A stretch of DNA of 64,000 nucleotides from G965230615 sp965230615 (GTDB lineage: Bacteria > Pseudomonadota > Gammaproteobacteria > HTCC5015): NCBI GenBank assembly GCA_965230615.1, contig OZ246012.1, forward strand, positions 2,852,001 through 2,916,000, written 5' to 3'. Numbering within the stretch: position 1 is the stretch's first letter; every line of letters starts with the position of its first letter. Under the pieces are notes generated by a model. The model was given only the letters and a program-made list of their open reading frames with translations, was not told where the DNA came from and searched no databases. Both the position numbers and the translations under genes were made by a program. Shown piece by piece: positions 32,746 through 42,123 of this stretch.

Positions 32746-33783
32746 ATGACTGAAAATGCAGCAATTGTGCGCCATGATTGGCAGACAGACGAAGTTATCT
32801 CTTTGTTTTCCTTACCTTTTAACGATTTATTGTTTAGAGCACAAAGCCTACACCGGCAGCACTTTGACCCCAATGAAGTGCAAATCAGTACTTTATTAAG
32901 TATCAAAACCGGCGCCTGCCCTGAAGATTGCTCCTATTGCCCACAAAGTGCACATTATGACACTGGCCTGGAAAAAGAGCGCCTCCTCCCTGTTGAAGAG
33001 GTCGTTGCAGCCGCCCGAGCTGCCAAAAATAACGGCTCCTCCCGCTTTTGTATGGGCGCTGCCTGGCGTAATCCGACGGATAAAAACCTCGATGTGGTCG
33101 TTGAGATGATCGAGGCAGTACAAGCTGAAGGCATGGAAACCTGTGTCACACTCGGCATGCTCAATTCAAATCAGGCCCAACGCCTGAAAGAAGCTGGCCT
33201 GGATTACTATAACCACAACCTGGATACCTCACCGGAATTCTACGGCCAGGTCATTACCACCCGCACATACCAAGATAGGTTGGATACACTGGGTAATGTC
33301 CGTGATGCCGGTATTCATGTTTGTAGCGGCGGTATTGTTGGTATGGGCGAACAACGTCGAGACCGAGCACGCCTGCTGGTGCAACTGGCTAACCTACCCC
33401 AACACCCTGAATCGGTGCCAATCAATATGTTAGTACAAGTTGAAGGCACACCTTTACATGGCAAAGAGCAACTCGATCATCTGGAATTTATTCGCACCAT
33501 TGCAGTTGCCCGCATTATCATGCCGAAATCTTATGTACGCCTCTCGGCAGGCCGCACTGATATGTCTGATGAAACGCAGGCCTTATGTTTTTTTGCTGGT
33601 GCGAACTCTATTTTCTATGGCGAAAAGCTGTTAACAACAGACAACCCAGAAGCGAATGCCGATCTGGCTTTATTTAATAAGCTGGGTATATCACCTTTGC
33701 AAACCCAAGCAGGCGATGCCGGTGAAGCTGCCAGCGCAGCTGTGCATTGTGATAAGCTCGCCGCTGCTGGCAATGCGAGATAG
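32746..33783 (+). CDS. bioB: biotin synthase
   Basis: A 345-residue radical-SAM enzyme that inserts sulfur into dethiobiotin. The 4Fe-4S/SAM cysteines are Cys58, Cys62 and Cys65 in GACPEDCSYCPQS. Other family motifs are RFCMGAAWR, YNHNLDTSPEFYG and CSGGIVGMGE. The ATG at 32746 is chosen; the frame also offers a TTG four codons upstream. The BirA operator sits just before it. bioF follows after 88 nt. Confidence 0.96.
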   Translation: MTENAAIVRHDWQTDEVISLFSLPFNDLLFRAQSLHRQHFDPNEVQISTLLSIKTGACPEDCSYCPQSAHYDTGLEKERLLPVEEVVAAARAAKNNGSSRFCMGAAWRNPTDKNLDVVVEMIEAVQAEGMETCVTLGMLNSNQAQRLKEAGLDYYNHNLDTSPEFYGQVITTRTYQDRLDTLGNVRDAGIHVCSGGIVGMGEQRRDRARLLVQLANLPQHPESVPINMLVQVEGTPLHGKEQLDHLEFIRTIAVARIIMPKSYVRLSAGRTDMSDETQALCFFAGANSIFYGEKLLTTDNPEANADLALFNKLGISPLQTQAGDAGEAASAAVHCDKLAAAGNAR

Positions 33784-33871
33784 TGCTAACGCTTTGTTAA
33801 GTGGGCAGTAATACCAAGCCTTCGCAAGCTGCTAAACTGCGCTATGTGACTCAACCATTTTTTGGCAGCCG

Positions 33872-35050
33872 ATGAACAGCTTACAAGAAGAGCTAGCAGC
33901 ACTTAAAGCAGCAGGCTTATATCGCAAACGGCGTATTAGTCACTCTGCGCCTGGAGCTGATATGGTCATTGATGAGCATAAGGTCATCAACTTTTGCAGC
34001 AATGACTATCTGGGTTTGGCCAATAGCCCTGAAATAAACTATTCCTTTCGCAATGCGCTACAACGCTGGGGCAATGGCAGTGGCGCAGCACACTTGATCA
34101 GCGGTCACTCTAGCGCACACCATGCCTTAGAAGAAGAACTGGCGGCCTTTACCGGCCGTGAGCGTGCATTGCTTTTTTCCACCGGTTATATGGCCAACCA
34201 GGGCATTGCCACCGCCCTGCTGGGGCGCGGTGATGCTATTTTTGAAGACCGCTTAAACCATGCCTCCTTACTGGATGCCGGTATCGTCTGCGGCGCACGT
34301 TTTAGCCGCTATCAACATGCTGATGTTAACGACCTGGAACAACAGCTGATAAAGCAGCAACACAAACGCCAAAACGCCCGGCGACTGGTCATGACAGACG
34401 CTGTCTTTAGTATGGATGGCGATATCGCGCCCTTATCAAAACTGGCAACTGTATGCCAACAACAAGCTGCCTGGCTGATGGTCGATGATGCGCATGGCAT
34501 CGGTGTGCTGGGTGAACGCGGCCAGGGCAGCCTAGCCTTGGATAATCTTAGCCCTCAGGATGTGCCCATCCTGATGGGCACGCTGGGCAAAGCGTTTGGT
34601 ACTTTTGGCGCTTTTGTCGCAGGCGACGAAGCACTGATCGAGATGCTGATTCAAAAAGCACGCAGCTATATTTATACCACGGCCTTACCCGCCGCTATCG
34701 CTGAGGCAACCCGCACCAGCTTACAAATTGTGCAACGTGAAAACTGGCGGCGTGAATACTTACAGCAACTGATTACACAATTTCAGCAGTTTGCCCGTCA
34801 ATTGGGCTTGCCGGTTTTGCCCTCGACCACCCCCATTCAGGCGATTCATATTGGTGACAGCAAAACGGCCAGCGCCATCAGCGAGACCCTGCTCAAAAAA
34901 GGTGTTTTTGTTAGCGCCATCCGTCCACCAACCGTACCAGCCGACACCGCCAGACTACGCGTCACTTTGTCGTCGATGCATTCTGAGAAACACCTACAAA
35001 TATTGATGCAGGCCCTTGAAGAAGCCTTCACATTGCACCCGCTTTCATAA
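33872..35050 (+). CDS. bioF: 8-amino-7-oxononanoate synthase
   Basis: A 392-residue PLP enzyme that joins pimeloyl-ACP/CoA and alanine in biotin synthesis. It has INFCSNDYLGLAN, the substrate stretch GSGAAHLISGH, DDAHGIGVLGERGQG and the PLP lysine in GTLGKAFGTFGAFV. It is 88 nt downstream of bioB and presumably shares the biotin-controlled promoter. No bioH, bioC or bioD follows, unlike the common bioBFHCD order. Confidence 0.95.
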   Translation: MNSLQEELAALKAAGLYRKRRISHSAPGADMVIDEHKVINFCSNDYLGLANSPEINYSFRNALQRWGNGSGAAHLISGHSSAHHALEEELAAFTGRERALLFSTGYMANQGIATALLGRGDAIFEDRLNHASLLDAGIVCGARFSRYQHADVNDLEQQLIKQQHKRQNARRLVMTDAVFSMDGDIAPLSKLATVCQQQAAWLMVDDAHGIGVLGERGQGSLALDNLSPQDVPILMGTLGKAFGTFGAFVAGDEALIEMLIQKARSYIYTTALPAAIAEATRTSLQIVQRENWRREYLQQLITQFQQFARQLGLPVLPSTTPIQAIHIGDSKTASAISETLLKKGVFVSAIRPPTVPADTARLRVTLSSMHSEKHLQILMQALEEAFTLHPLS

Positions 35051-35099
35051 ATAATAGCCACTAGAATAGCAACTGGCGCTCAACCACCGGACAACTTCG

Positions 35100-35468
35100 A
35101 TGAATACACGACGACCATTAATCATTACCTGTGCTGTGCTGGCGGCCTTACTGCTATCAGCTGGCGTGCAGGCTGAAAGTAAACGTGTACGTATTTATTC
35201 ATTAAGTCAGGACTACTGGGATGTATTACCCGGTGAGAGCCTGAGTGAAATCGCCGCAAGGCTGTTACCCAAGCAGCCAAACGCTCAACAAAGCTTAATG
35301 CAGTCTATCGTGACCCTTAACCCCGCTGCCTTTGTTAATGGCGACCCAAATCGCTTAAGAGCTAATTATCGCTTAACACTGCCCAAGCAACGAGCTGATA
35401 CACCGGACAAACCTACTGGTAGTAATGTAGAAGAGTTTAGCTGGGGCAGTATCAAACGAGCCCGCTAG
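35100..35468 (+). CDS. small exported FimV-N-terminal/LysM-like protein
   Basis: A 122-residue protein. A signal peptide (residues 1–25, ending VQA) precedes a single domain like the LysM-type N-terminal region of FimV: YWDVLPGESLSEIAARLLP, SIVTLNPAAFVNGDPNRL and ANYRLTLPKQ. FimV proteins bind peptidoglycan and organise polar machinery, but they are very large; this one is only the binding domain. It starts 49 nt after bioF. It might tether to the cell wall or compete with full FimV. The family call is by motif only. Confidence 0.75.
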   Translation: MNTRRPLIITCAVLAALLLSAGVQAESKRVRIYSLSQDYWDVLPGESLSEIAARLLPKQPNAQQSLMQSIVTLNPAAFVNGDPNRLRANYRLTLPKQRADTPDKPTGSNVEEFSWGSIKRAR

Positions 35469-35526
35469 CCTCGCTGTTCGTCAGACACTGCACATCAGCG
35501 GTATTGCCCTGCTCACTGCTATTTGC

Positions 35527-36201
35527 TCAGAGTAAGCCTGTCTCTGCAAATGATAGGCTTTGGCAGTCACCAATAACAATATGATCCAGCACACGAATAT
35601 CGACTAAGTCCATCGCAGCTTTGATACGCTGTGTCGTTCGCTTGTCAGACTCACTCGGCTGCGGATCGCCGGAAGGGTGGTTGTGCGCCAAAATGACAGA
35701 TGCCGCATTATAGTGCAACGCCTGTTTGATAATTTCACGCGGATAGACCTGCGCACTATCGATGCTGCCACGAAACAACTCTTCGAAGGCAATAACGCGG
35801 TTACGGCTATCAAGAAACAGACAGGCGAAAACTTCATGCTTATAGTCTTTTAACTGCAATGCTAAAAACTGCCGTGTTTGACAGGCTGACTCTAACGCCT
35901 GACCTCGTTGCATGGTCTGCAGCATATAACGGCGGGCAATTTCCATAACCGCTTGTAACTGCACATATTTTGCCTGGCCCAAGCCGACTAAATTACAAAA
36001 AGACTGTTGATCGGCACGCAATAAATTAGCCAAACCATCAAAACGCTGCACGGCCTTGCGGGCCAGATCAATCGCCGATAATCCTTTGGTGCCTGTTCTT
36101 AAAAAAATGGCCAATAGCTCGGCATCAGACAGTGCTTGTGCACCTTTGCTTAACAACTTTTCACGTGGCTGCTCGGAAGCAGGCCAGTCTTTAATTGCCA
36201 T
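35527..36201 (-). CDS. radC: RadC-family JAMM protein
   Basis: A 224-residue protein with the full JAMM metalloprotease-like motif: His173 and His175 in LAHNHPSGDPQPSESD with Asp186. The N-terminus has a helix-hairpin-helix-like region (FCNLVGLGQAKYVQLQAV). The cellular role of RadC is uncertain despite its name. It diverges from coaBC, the conserved arrangement in gammaproteobacteria. Confidence 0.94.
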   Translation of the reverse strand: MAIKDWPASEQPREKLLSKGAQALSDAELLAIFLRTGTKGLSAIDLARKAVQRFDGLANLLRADQQSFCNLVGLGQAKYVQLQAVMEIARRYMLQTMQRGQALESACQTRQFLALQLKDYKHEVFACLFLDSRNRVIAFEELFRGSIDSAQVYPREIIKQALHYNAASVILAHNHPSGDPQPSESDKRTTQRIKAAMDLVDIRVLDHIVIGDCQSLSFAETGLL

Positions 36202-36325
36202 TGTTTCTCCCTATTATCATGCGTCATAGCATTGTTATCGATTGTTATTGATATATTTATTAATTTTAGAAATCAGGCCGGCATGATAGTCCTTATTGTA
36301 ACGACTTCTGGTAAAATTAGCGATT

Positions 36326-37570
36326 ATGAACACTCTAGCAAACAAACGTATTCTCCTCGGCGTCACCGCAGGTATTGCCGCTTATAAAAGTGCCGATTTG
36401 GTTCGTCGACTACAAGACCATGGTTGCACAGTACAGGTTGTTATGACGCAATCAGCAACAGAGTTCGTTGCGCCTCTCACGTTTCAAGCCTTATCGGGCC
36501 GTGAAGTGCGGATCACAACATTTGATACTGCTGCCGAAGCAGCTATGGGGCATATTGAGCTGGCTCGCTGGGCAGATGCCATATTGATTGCGCCCTGCAG
36601 CGCAAACACCCTGGCCAAACTGGCACAGGGTCAGGCAGACAACCTTTTAACAACGCTTTGTCTTGCCACCGATGCACCGCTGGCGATTGCCCCGGCGATG
36701 AATCGTCTTATGTGGTCCAATCAGGCCACCCAGGAAAATGTCGCTACTCTGATACGCCGCGGCGTTGCTATCTTCGGTCCCGGTGAAGGTGATCAGGCCT
36801 GTGGCGAAGTGGGTGCAGGCCGTATGCTCGAACCGCTACAGCTGGTCGAGCAGTTGGCTGGCTTGTTTATGCATAAATCACTGGCTGGACAACAACTCCT
36901 GATTACCGCTGGCCCAACACGTGAAGCGATAGACCCGGTACGCTTTATCAGTAATCATAGCTCAGGCAAGATGGGCTATGCTTTAGCTGCTGCGGCCCAG
37001 GAAGCGGGTGCCAGTGTTACCCTGATCAGCGGGCCAGTTAACTTGGCTGCACCTGAGGGTATTAAGCTTATTCGCGTCGAGAGTGCCCTGGATATGTACA
37101 GCCAGGCAATGGCACAGGCGCAAACTGCCGATGTATTTATTGCTTGTGCGGCCGTCGCAGATTATCGCTTGGCTGAGCCCAGTCACATAAAACTGAAAAA
37201 AAACGCTGATACGCTTGAACTGAGCCTGATCAAGAATCCTGATATATTAGCTGAAGTTGCCGCGATGCCTAAGCCGCCATTCACCTTAGGCTTTGCTGCA
37301 GAGACCAATGATGTTGCCAGTAATGCACAGCTCAAATTACGACGCAAAAGCATTGATATGATCGCAGCAAATCAAGTCGGTGATGGTTTAGGGTTTAATG
37401 CTGATGACAATGCTTTAGATGTTTTTTGGCAAGGCGGTCATAGACAGCTTGCGAAAACAGCAAAAAATAAATTAGCACGACAATTAATTGCTTTGCTGGC
37501 GGAGAGGTTATCAGCATCGCAAAAAGAACCCAAAAACAATGCGCAAAAAACTACAGCTAAAAATTCTTGA
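36326..37570 (+). CDS. coaBC: bifunctional phosphopantothenoylcysteine decarboxylase / phosphopantothenate–cysteine ligase
   Basis: A 414-residue enzyme for two steps of coenzyme A synthesis. The CoaC half (1–180, FMN-dependent) has His76 in GHIELARWAD, the PAMN motif (123–126) and Cys159 in GDQACGEVGAGRM. The CoaB half (from about 190) has LITAGPTREAIDPVRFI, SSGKMGYALA and the LKKN-type lysine stretch HIKLKKNAD. The gene overlaps the start of dut by 32 nt, indicating cotranscription. Confidence 0.96.
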   Translation: MNTLANKRILLGVTAGIAAYKSADLVRRLQDHGCTVQVVMTQSATEFVAPLTFQALSGREVRITTFDTAAEAAMGHIELARWADAILIAPCSANTLAKLAQGQADNLLTTLCLATDAPLAIAPAMNRLMWSNQATQENVATLIRRGVAIFGPGEGDQACGEVGAGRMLEPLQLVEQLAGLFMHKSLAGQQLLITAGPTREAIDPVRFISNHSSGKMGYALAAAAQEAGASVTLISGPVNLAAPEGIKLIRVESALDMYSQAMAQAQTADVFIACAAVADYRLAEPSHIKLKKNADTLELSLIKNPDILAEVAAMPKPPFTLGFAAETNDVASNAQLKLRRKSIDMIAANQVGDGLGFNADDNALDVFWQGGHRQLAKTAKNKLARQLIALLAERLSASQKEPKNNAQKTTAKNS

Positions 37571-37997
37571 TCCCAGACTCGGTAAAGATATTCCTTTACC
37601 AGAGTATGCAACACAAGGCTCTGCAGGCCTGGACTTAAGAGCCTGTATTGAAGAACCAATTGAATTACCGCCAGGTGAAACAACCTTGATCGCTACGGGT
37701 ATAGCCATCTATATAGAAGACCCTAACTATGCTGCGATGATTTTACCACGCTCAGGCCTGGGTCATAAACATGGCATTGTATTAGGCAATCTGGTGGGTT
37801 TAATTGATTCAGATTATCAAGGGCAGCTCTTTGTTTCCTGCTGGAACCGTGGACAAAGCCGCTTTGTTATTGAACCGGGTGAACGAATTGCACAGCTTGT
37901 GTTAGTGCCTGTTGTACAAGCAGATTTTGATATTGTTGATGACTTTATCGAAAGCTCTCGTGGTGAAGGTGGCTTCGGCTCTTCCGGGCGACATTAA
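37539..37997 (+). CDS. dut: deoxyuridine 5'-triphosphate nucleotidohydrolase
   Basis: A 152-residue trimeric dUTPase that removes dUTP and supplies dUMP. All five motifs are present: GSAGLDLRA, PRSGLGHKHGI, GLIDSDYQGQL, GERIAQLVLVP and the C-terminal GEGGFGSSGRH. The ATG at 37539 gives the family's normal length; a longer frame inside coaBC is unlikely. It is the middle gene of coaBC–dut–algC. Confidence 0.96.
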   Translation: MRKKLQLKILDPRLGKDIPLPEYATQGSAGLDLRACIEEPIELPPGETTLIATGIAIYIEDPNYAAMILPRSGLGHKHGIVLGNLVGLIDSDYQGQLFVSCWNRGQSRFVIEPGERIAQLVLVPVVQADFDIVDDFIESSRGEGGFGSSGRH

Positions 37998-38023
37998 ATT
38001 AATATAATTTTTAAGGATTTGTA

Positions 38024-39397
38024 ATGAGTGTATCTCCAAGTATTTTTCGCGCCTACGATATTCGAGGCATTGTCTCTGAAGTATTAACACCAGAGGTTGT
38101 TGAGATTATTGGCCGCGCTTTTGGCTCTGCCGCCGCTGAAAAAGATCAACAGACAGTGGTTATTGGCCGCGATGGCCGCTTATCTAGCCCTGAATTGGCA
38201 CAAGCACTTGCCAAAGGTCTACAGTCAGCAGGTCGTGACGTTATTGATATCGGTCTGGTACCAACGCCTATTTTATATTTTGCCACCCATCACTTTAATA
38301 CTGGCACTGGCATTATGATTACCGGTAGCCACAACCCACCGGAATACAATGGTTTAAAAATGATGCTGGCTGGTGGCACATTACACGGCGATGAAATTCA
38401 GGCACTCTATCAAAGAATCCAGGCCGAGCAGTTTGTCGATGGAGCAGGCAAATACTCACAAGAAGATATTGTTGATACGTATATCGAGCGTATTGTTGGC
38501 GATGCGAAGATAGAACGCCCATTAAAATTCGCTGTTGACGCGGGCAATGGCGCCGCTGGTGAAGCTGCTGTTAAATTATTCAAAGCACTGAACTTACAAC
38601 CTATCGAACTATTCTGTGATATCGATGGCACTTTCCCAAACCATCACCCTGACCCAAGCAAAGAAGCTAACTTACAAGACCTGTTAAAAGTCATTCAAGA
38701 TGAGCAGCTTGATATCGGTTTGGCTTTTGATGGCGATGGTGACCGTTTAGGCGTTATTGATGGCGATGGCAATATTATCTGGCCAGATAGACAAATGATT
38801 TTATATGCCGCTGATATATTAGCGCGTAACCCGGATAGCAAAGTTATTTTTGACGTGAAATGCTCAACACATTTAAAAAATGCTATCGCCGAGCATGGCG
38901 GCCAGCCGATTATGTCGCGCACGGGCCATTCATTAATTAAAGCCAAAATGAAAGAAACCGGCGCACTGCTGGCCGGTGAAATGAGCGGCCATATCTTTTT
39001 TAAAGAGCGCTGGTATGGTTTTGATGATGGCTTATATACCGCCATCCGTTTATTAGAGATTCTTTCCAAAGACTCACGTGCGCCGAAAGATATTTTTGCA
39101 GCACTGCCAGACAGCGTGAATACGCCAGAGTTGAATATTAAATTCGCTGAAGGCGAGCATTATGCCTTTATCGACGCGTTTATTAAGCAGGCACAATTCG
39201 CTGATGCTGAAATCACCGACATTGACGGCCTTCGAGCTGATTTTGCTGATGGCTGGGGCCTGGTTCGCGCCTCAAATACCACACCTATGCTGGTATTGCG
39301 CTTTGAAGCCAACAGCGAAGCCGCACTGGCGCGCATTCAGCAGGCGTTCAAAGAGCAAATGCTTAAAGTCGATAGTACGCTCGCACTGCCGTATTAA
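38024..39397 (+). CDS. algC: phosphomannomutase/phosphoglucomutase
   Basis: A 457-residue hexose-phosphate mutase. The phosphoserine is Ser102 in MITGSHNPPEYNG, the Mg site is DGDGDRLGVID, and the sugar-binding loop is GEMSGHIFFKERW. In Pseudomonas AlgC makes Man-1-P and Glc-1-P for alginate, LPS and other glycans, and occupies the same dut–algC–argB position. AAGGAT precedes the ATG. The gap to argB contains a repeat element. Confidence 0.95.
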   Translation: MSVSPSIFRAYDIRGIVSEVLTPEVVEIIGRAFGSAAAEKDQQTVVIGRDGRLSSPELAQALAKGLQSAGRDVIDIGLVPTPILYFATHHFNTGTGIMITGSHNPPEYNGLKMMLAGGTLHGDEIQALYQRIQAEQFVDGAGKYSQEDIVDTYIERIVGDAKIERPLKFAVDAGNGAAGEAAVKLFKALNLQPIELFCDIDGTFPNHHPDPSKEANLQDLLKVIQDEQLDIGLAFDGDGDRLGVIDGDGNIIWPDRQMILYAADILARNPDSKVIFDVKCSTHLKNAIAEHGGQPIMSRTGHSLIKAKMKETGALLAGEMSGHIFFKERWYGFDDGLYTAIRLLEILSKDSRAPKDIFAALPDSVNTPELNIKFAEGEHYAFIDAFIKQAQFADAEITDIDGLRADFADGWGLVRASNTTPMLVLRFEANSEAALARIQQAFKEQMLKVDSTLALPY

Positions 39398-39422
39398 TCA
39401 GCAAGCAACTGGGTTCCCGCTG

Positions 39423-39455
39423 CGACTTTGGCCTTCTGCAGTCGTTCGCGGGAAT
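39423..39455. repeat. dispersed repeat, copy 1
   Basis: This 33-nt unit matches 39579–39611 with three mismatches in the same orientation (core TTTGGCCT-N-CTGCAGTC-N-TTCGCGGGAAT). It begins 25 nt after the algC stop. Copy spacing is 156 nt, and a perfect hairpin lies between the copies. It looks like a small non-coding repeat family. Confidence 0.75.
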
Positions 39456-39492
39456 AACCGCTAACAGATAGACACATTGCAGCATAACTGTC

Positions 39493-39513
39493 ATGCCCAG
39501 CTCGACTGGGCAT
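39493..39513. repeat. perfect 8-bp hairpin between the repeat copies
   Basis: ATGCCCAG (39493–39500), CTCGA loop, CTGGGCAT (39506–39513). It could be a terminator for the coaBC–dut–algC transcript, but the next bases are not a U-run. It may be part of the repeat element. Confidence 0.6.
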
Positions 39514-39578
39514 CTAGCTCAATTGCTCCATCGGCTATGTCCCTGACTTTTTTATCCTAATAGCAATAAGCAACGCTT

Positions 39579-39611
39579 CGGCTTTGGCCTACTGCAGTCA
39601 TTCGCGGGAAT
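39579..39611. repeat. dispersed repeat, copy 2
   Basis: Second copy of the 33-nt unit, 71 nt before the argB start. It differs from copy 1 at three positions. The direct orientation and small differences suggest an old duplication or two insertions of the same element. Confidence 0.75.
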
Positions 39612-39681
39612 GGCCTGCCTAAGCACTATCTGAATGCATTTTCCAGGTGTGCTTTGTATAACAGAGAGGTAAAATACCCCC

Positions 39682-40569
39682 ATGGATAATCAAGCAGCAA
39701 TTCAAGTTGCCACAGTTTTAACTGAGGCACTCCCGTATATACAAAAGCACAGCGGCAAAACCATTGTGATTAAGTATGGCGGTAACGCCATGGTCGATGA
39801 AAAATTACAAAGCAGCTTTGCGCGTGATGTAGTGCTTATGAAACAAGTTGGCCTAAACCCCGTTATCATTCATGGCGGTGGCCCACAAATTGGCCAACTG
39901 CTGGATAAAATGGGTATTACCAGTCAATTTATTGATGGCTTACGCGTTACCGACAGTCAGACGATGGATGTTGTCGAAATGGTCCTCGGCGGCCTGGTCA
40001 ACAAACAAATCGTCAACTTAATCAGCCGACATGGTGGCAAAGCTGTCGGCTTAACCGGTAAAGACGGCCAGCTTATCCGTGCCAAAAAAGTCACGCTATC
40101 GCGCAATACCCCTGAGGCGAAAACACCGGAAATGATCGATATGGGCCATACGGGTGAAGTCGACACTATCGACCCATCAGTCGTTGATATGCTCGACAAT
40201 GGCGATTTTATTCCCGTCATCGCACCCATTGGTGTAGGCCAGGATGGCATGTCCTATAACATTAATGCTGATACGGTAGCCGGTAAAATGGCCTCAGTAC
40301 TCAAAGCAGAAAAGCTTTTGCTGCTAACTAATACGCCCGGCATTTTGGATAAAAATGACACATTATTAACTGGCTTAAAGCCCTCAGATGTGCAGGGCTT
40401 AATCAATGATGGCACGATCTACGGTGGCATGTTACCCAAGATACAGTGCGCCTTAGATGCAATTGCCTCTGGTGTAGCAACATCGCATATTATCGATGGC
40501 CGGGTTGAACACGCTGTTCTACTAGAATTGTTTACCGATGAAGGTGTCGGCACGTTAATCCGTGCTTAG
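39682..40569 (+). CDS. argB: acetylglutamate kinase
   Basis: A 295-residue kinase for the second step of arginine synthesis. It has the phosphate-binding IVIKYGGNAMVD, the substrate loop VIIHGGGPQIGQLLDK and the C-terminal INDGTIYGGMLPKIQ with HIIDGRVEHAVL. The N-terminal helix (AIQVATVLTEALPYIQKH) before the kinase core is typical of the arginine-feedback-sensitive hexameric type. It converges tightly on the DUF4124 gene (12 nt apart). Confidence 0.96.
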   Translation: MDNQAAIQVATVLTEALPYIQKHSGKTIVIKYGGNAMVDEKLQSSFARDVVLMKQVGLNPVIIHGGGPQIGQLLDKMGITSQFIDGLRVTDSQTMDVVEMVLGGLVNKQIVNLISRHGGKAVGLTGKDGQLIRAKKVTLSRNTPEAKTPEMIDMGHTGEVDTIDPSVVDMLDNGDFIPVIAPIGVGQDGMSYNINADTVAGKMASVLKAEKLLLLTNTPGILDKNDTLLTGLKPSDVQGLINDGTIYGGMLPKIQCALDAIASGVATSHIIDGRVEHAVLLELFTDEGVGTLIRA

Positions 40570-40581
40570 CACGAGCATTGT

Positions 40582-41322
40582 TTAGTCTTGACTAACACTG
40601 ATGTTAGCGGCTTGCGTTGGATTGCTATCCGCTGCCGGTGCCTTAGTCTCAGCTGAATTAGCGGTATCAACTTCCTCGGCCTGCGTGTCATCAACGATGC
40701 CTTTTAACTCACGAAAACGCTGCAGGTCATGATCAAACTTTTTAATAATTTTTTTTCTTTCCGATTCTTTATCAACCACATATTGGGTATACCGATCTAA
40801 CTGCCGTTTATCTTTAATTAACTTTTTCTTTGTAGACTCAGGCACATCGCGGCCACCTTCTCTACTAACATCAACGTAATTTTGTGTTTCTTTGATTTTG
40901 CGCTTTAAACTTTCGATATTACTTTTGGTTAAATTAATCATCGACGTTATATCAGCAACATGGCTGTCGCGCATTAAATATAAATCACGTTCTGTTGTGT
41001 ACGTATCGAGAATTATTTTATCTTTGGCGCGCTTCCTGGCATTTTCCAGCGCGACTTTTTTACGAGCTTCTACTTCAGCCTCGACGCTCGCTTTTTCCTG
41101 CTCACGCTCTTGCTCTGTTTTTTGCCGACCAACATTCTTAGTGACAACACCCTGGTCATTAAGCTGCTCATGCTGTTTATTTGCTTGATCAGCGGTCATT
41201 TTATCGCTGTAATGCACCACACCATTTTCATCAACCCATTTATACAAACGGGCAGCAGATGCTGGCTGTAACATCGCTAGGCTCAAAAGCACTGTAACAC
41301 TCAAATAATGTGACTTATCCAT
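40582..41322 (-). CDS. DUF4124-domain exported protein
   Basis: A 246-residue protein with a signal peptide (residues 1–23, ending ASA). The DUF4124 motif follows: ARLYKWVDENGVVHYSDKM (about 24–42). Next comes a long charged helical region (about 60–215, e.g. EQEREQEKASVEAEVEARKK), probably coiled coil, and a disordered acidic tail. The function of DUF4124 proteins is not known; they are exported and probably bind an envelope partner. Confidence 0.88.
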   Translation of the reverse strand: MDKSHYLSVTVLLSLAMLQPASAARLYKWVDENGVVHYSDKMTADQANKQHEQLNDQGVVTKNVGRQKTEQEREQEKASVEAEVEARKKVALENARKRAKDKIILDTYTTERDLYLMRDSHVADITSMINLTKSNIESLKRKIKETQNYVDVSREGGRDVPESTKKKLIKDKRQLDRYTQYVVDKESERKKIIKKFDHDLQRFRELKGIVDDTQAEEVDTANSAETKAPAADSNPTQAANISVSQD

Positions 41323-41401
41323 GGCTCGCTCACTGCAAAAAACGTTTCTACAAGTATAGGCCTAGTATCGGCGTAAACTCAAACATGCTTAACAATTTTA
41401 T

Positions 41402-42046
41402 CTATACAGCGTAATTTTTTTGATAAATCTGCATCGCTTCACGGTGTGGCGCCAAGGCATCTTGGTGCGCTATAAACGTCAGTAAATTTGACAATGCTGC
41501 AATACTGACCACCTTAATACCGAGATTTGCCTCAACTTCCTGAATCGCTGATAAATCACCTGCACCGCGCTCCTGCCGATCTAAGGAGATCACAGCTGCG
41601 CTAATCTCGGCACCCGCAGCCTGGATAATCTCCACAGCCTCGCGAATAGCTGTGCCAGCGGTGATGACATCATCGATGATCAGTACACGCTGCCCATCCA
41701 ATGCGGCCCCAACAATATTGCCCCCTTCGCCATGCGTCTTGGCCTCTTTACGATTGAAGGCATAGGGTATATTGCGGCCATGCTGTTCAGCCAGCGCAAT
41801 CGATGTGGCCACGGCTAGTGGCACTCCCTTGTAGGCCGGGCCAAAAATCACATCAAACTCAAGATCAGCCTCAATAATCGCCTGTGCATAAAAGCGGCCA
41901 AGCTTAGCCAGCGACTGTCCGGTATTAAACAAACCGGCATTGAAAAAGTAAGGACTGACACGCCCGGATTTCAAGGTAAACTCGCCAAAGCGCAATACCC
42001 CTTCTTGAATAGCAAATTCTAAAAAAGCTTTCTGATAATTTTCCAT
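41402..42046 (-). CDS. pyrE: orotate phosphoribosyltransferase
   Basis: A 214-residue enzyme that makes OMP from orotate and PRPP in pyrimidine synthesis. The PRPP motif is VLIIDDVITAGTAIREAVE, and SGRVSPYFFNAGLFNTG and GPAYKGVPLAV are diagnostic. The ATG at 42046 has GGAAG six bases upstream; a GTG four codons earlier is less likely. It diverges from the ExoIII/Crc gene, as pyrE does from crc in Pseudomonas. Confidence 0.95.
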   Translation of the reverse strand: MENYQKAFLEFAIQEGVLRFGEFTLKSGRVSPYFFNAGLFNTGQSLAKLGRFYAQAIIEADLEFDVIFGPAYKGVPLAVATSIALAEQHGRNIPYAFNRKEAKTHGEGGNIVGAALDGQRVLIIDDVITAGTAIREAVEIIQAAGAEISAAVISLDRQERGAGDLSAIQEVEANLGIKVVSIAALSNLLTFIAHQDALAPHREAMQIYQKNYAV

Positions 42047-42123
42047 ATTCACTTCCACAGCTTATATTCGTCGGCGTTCATGCTAAAGTACCCCTTTTTA
42101 TTGGACAACTACTTTTCACAATA

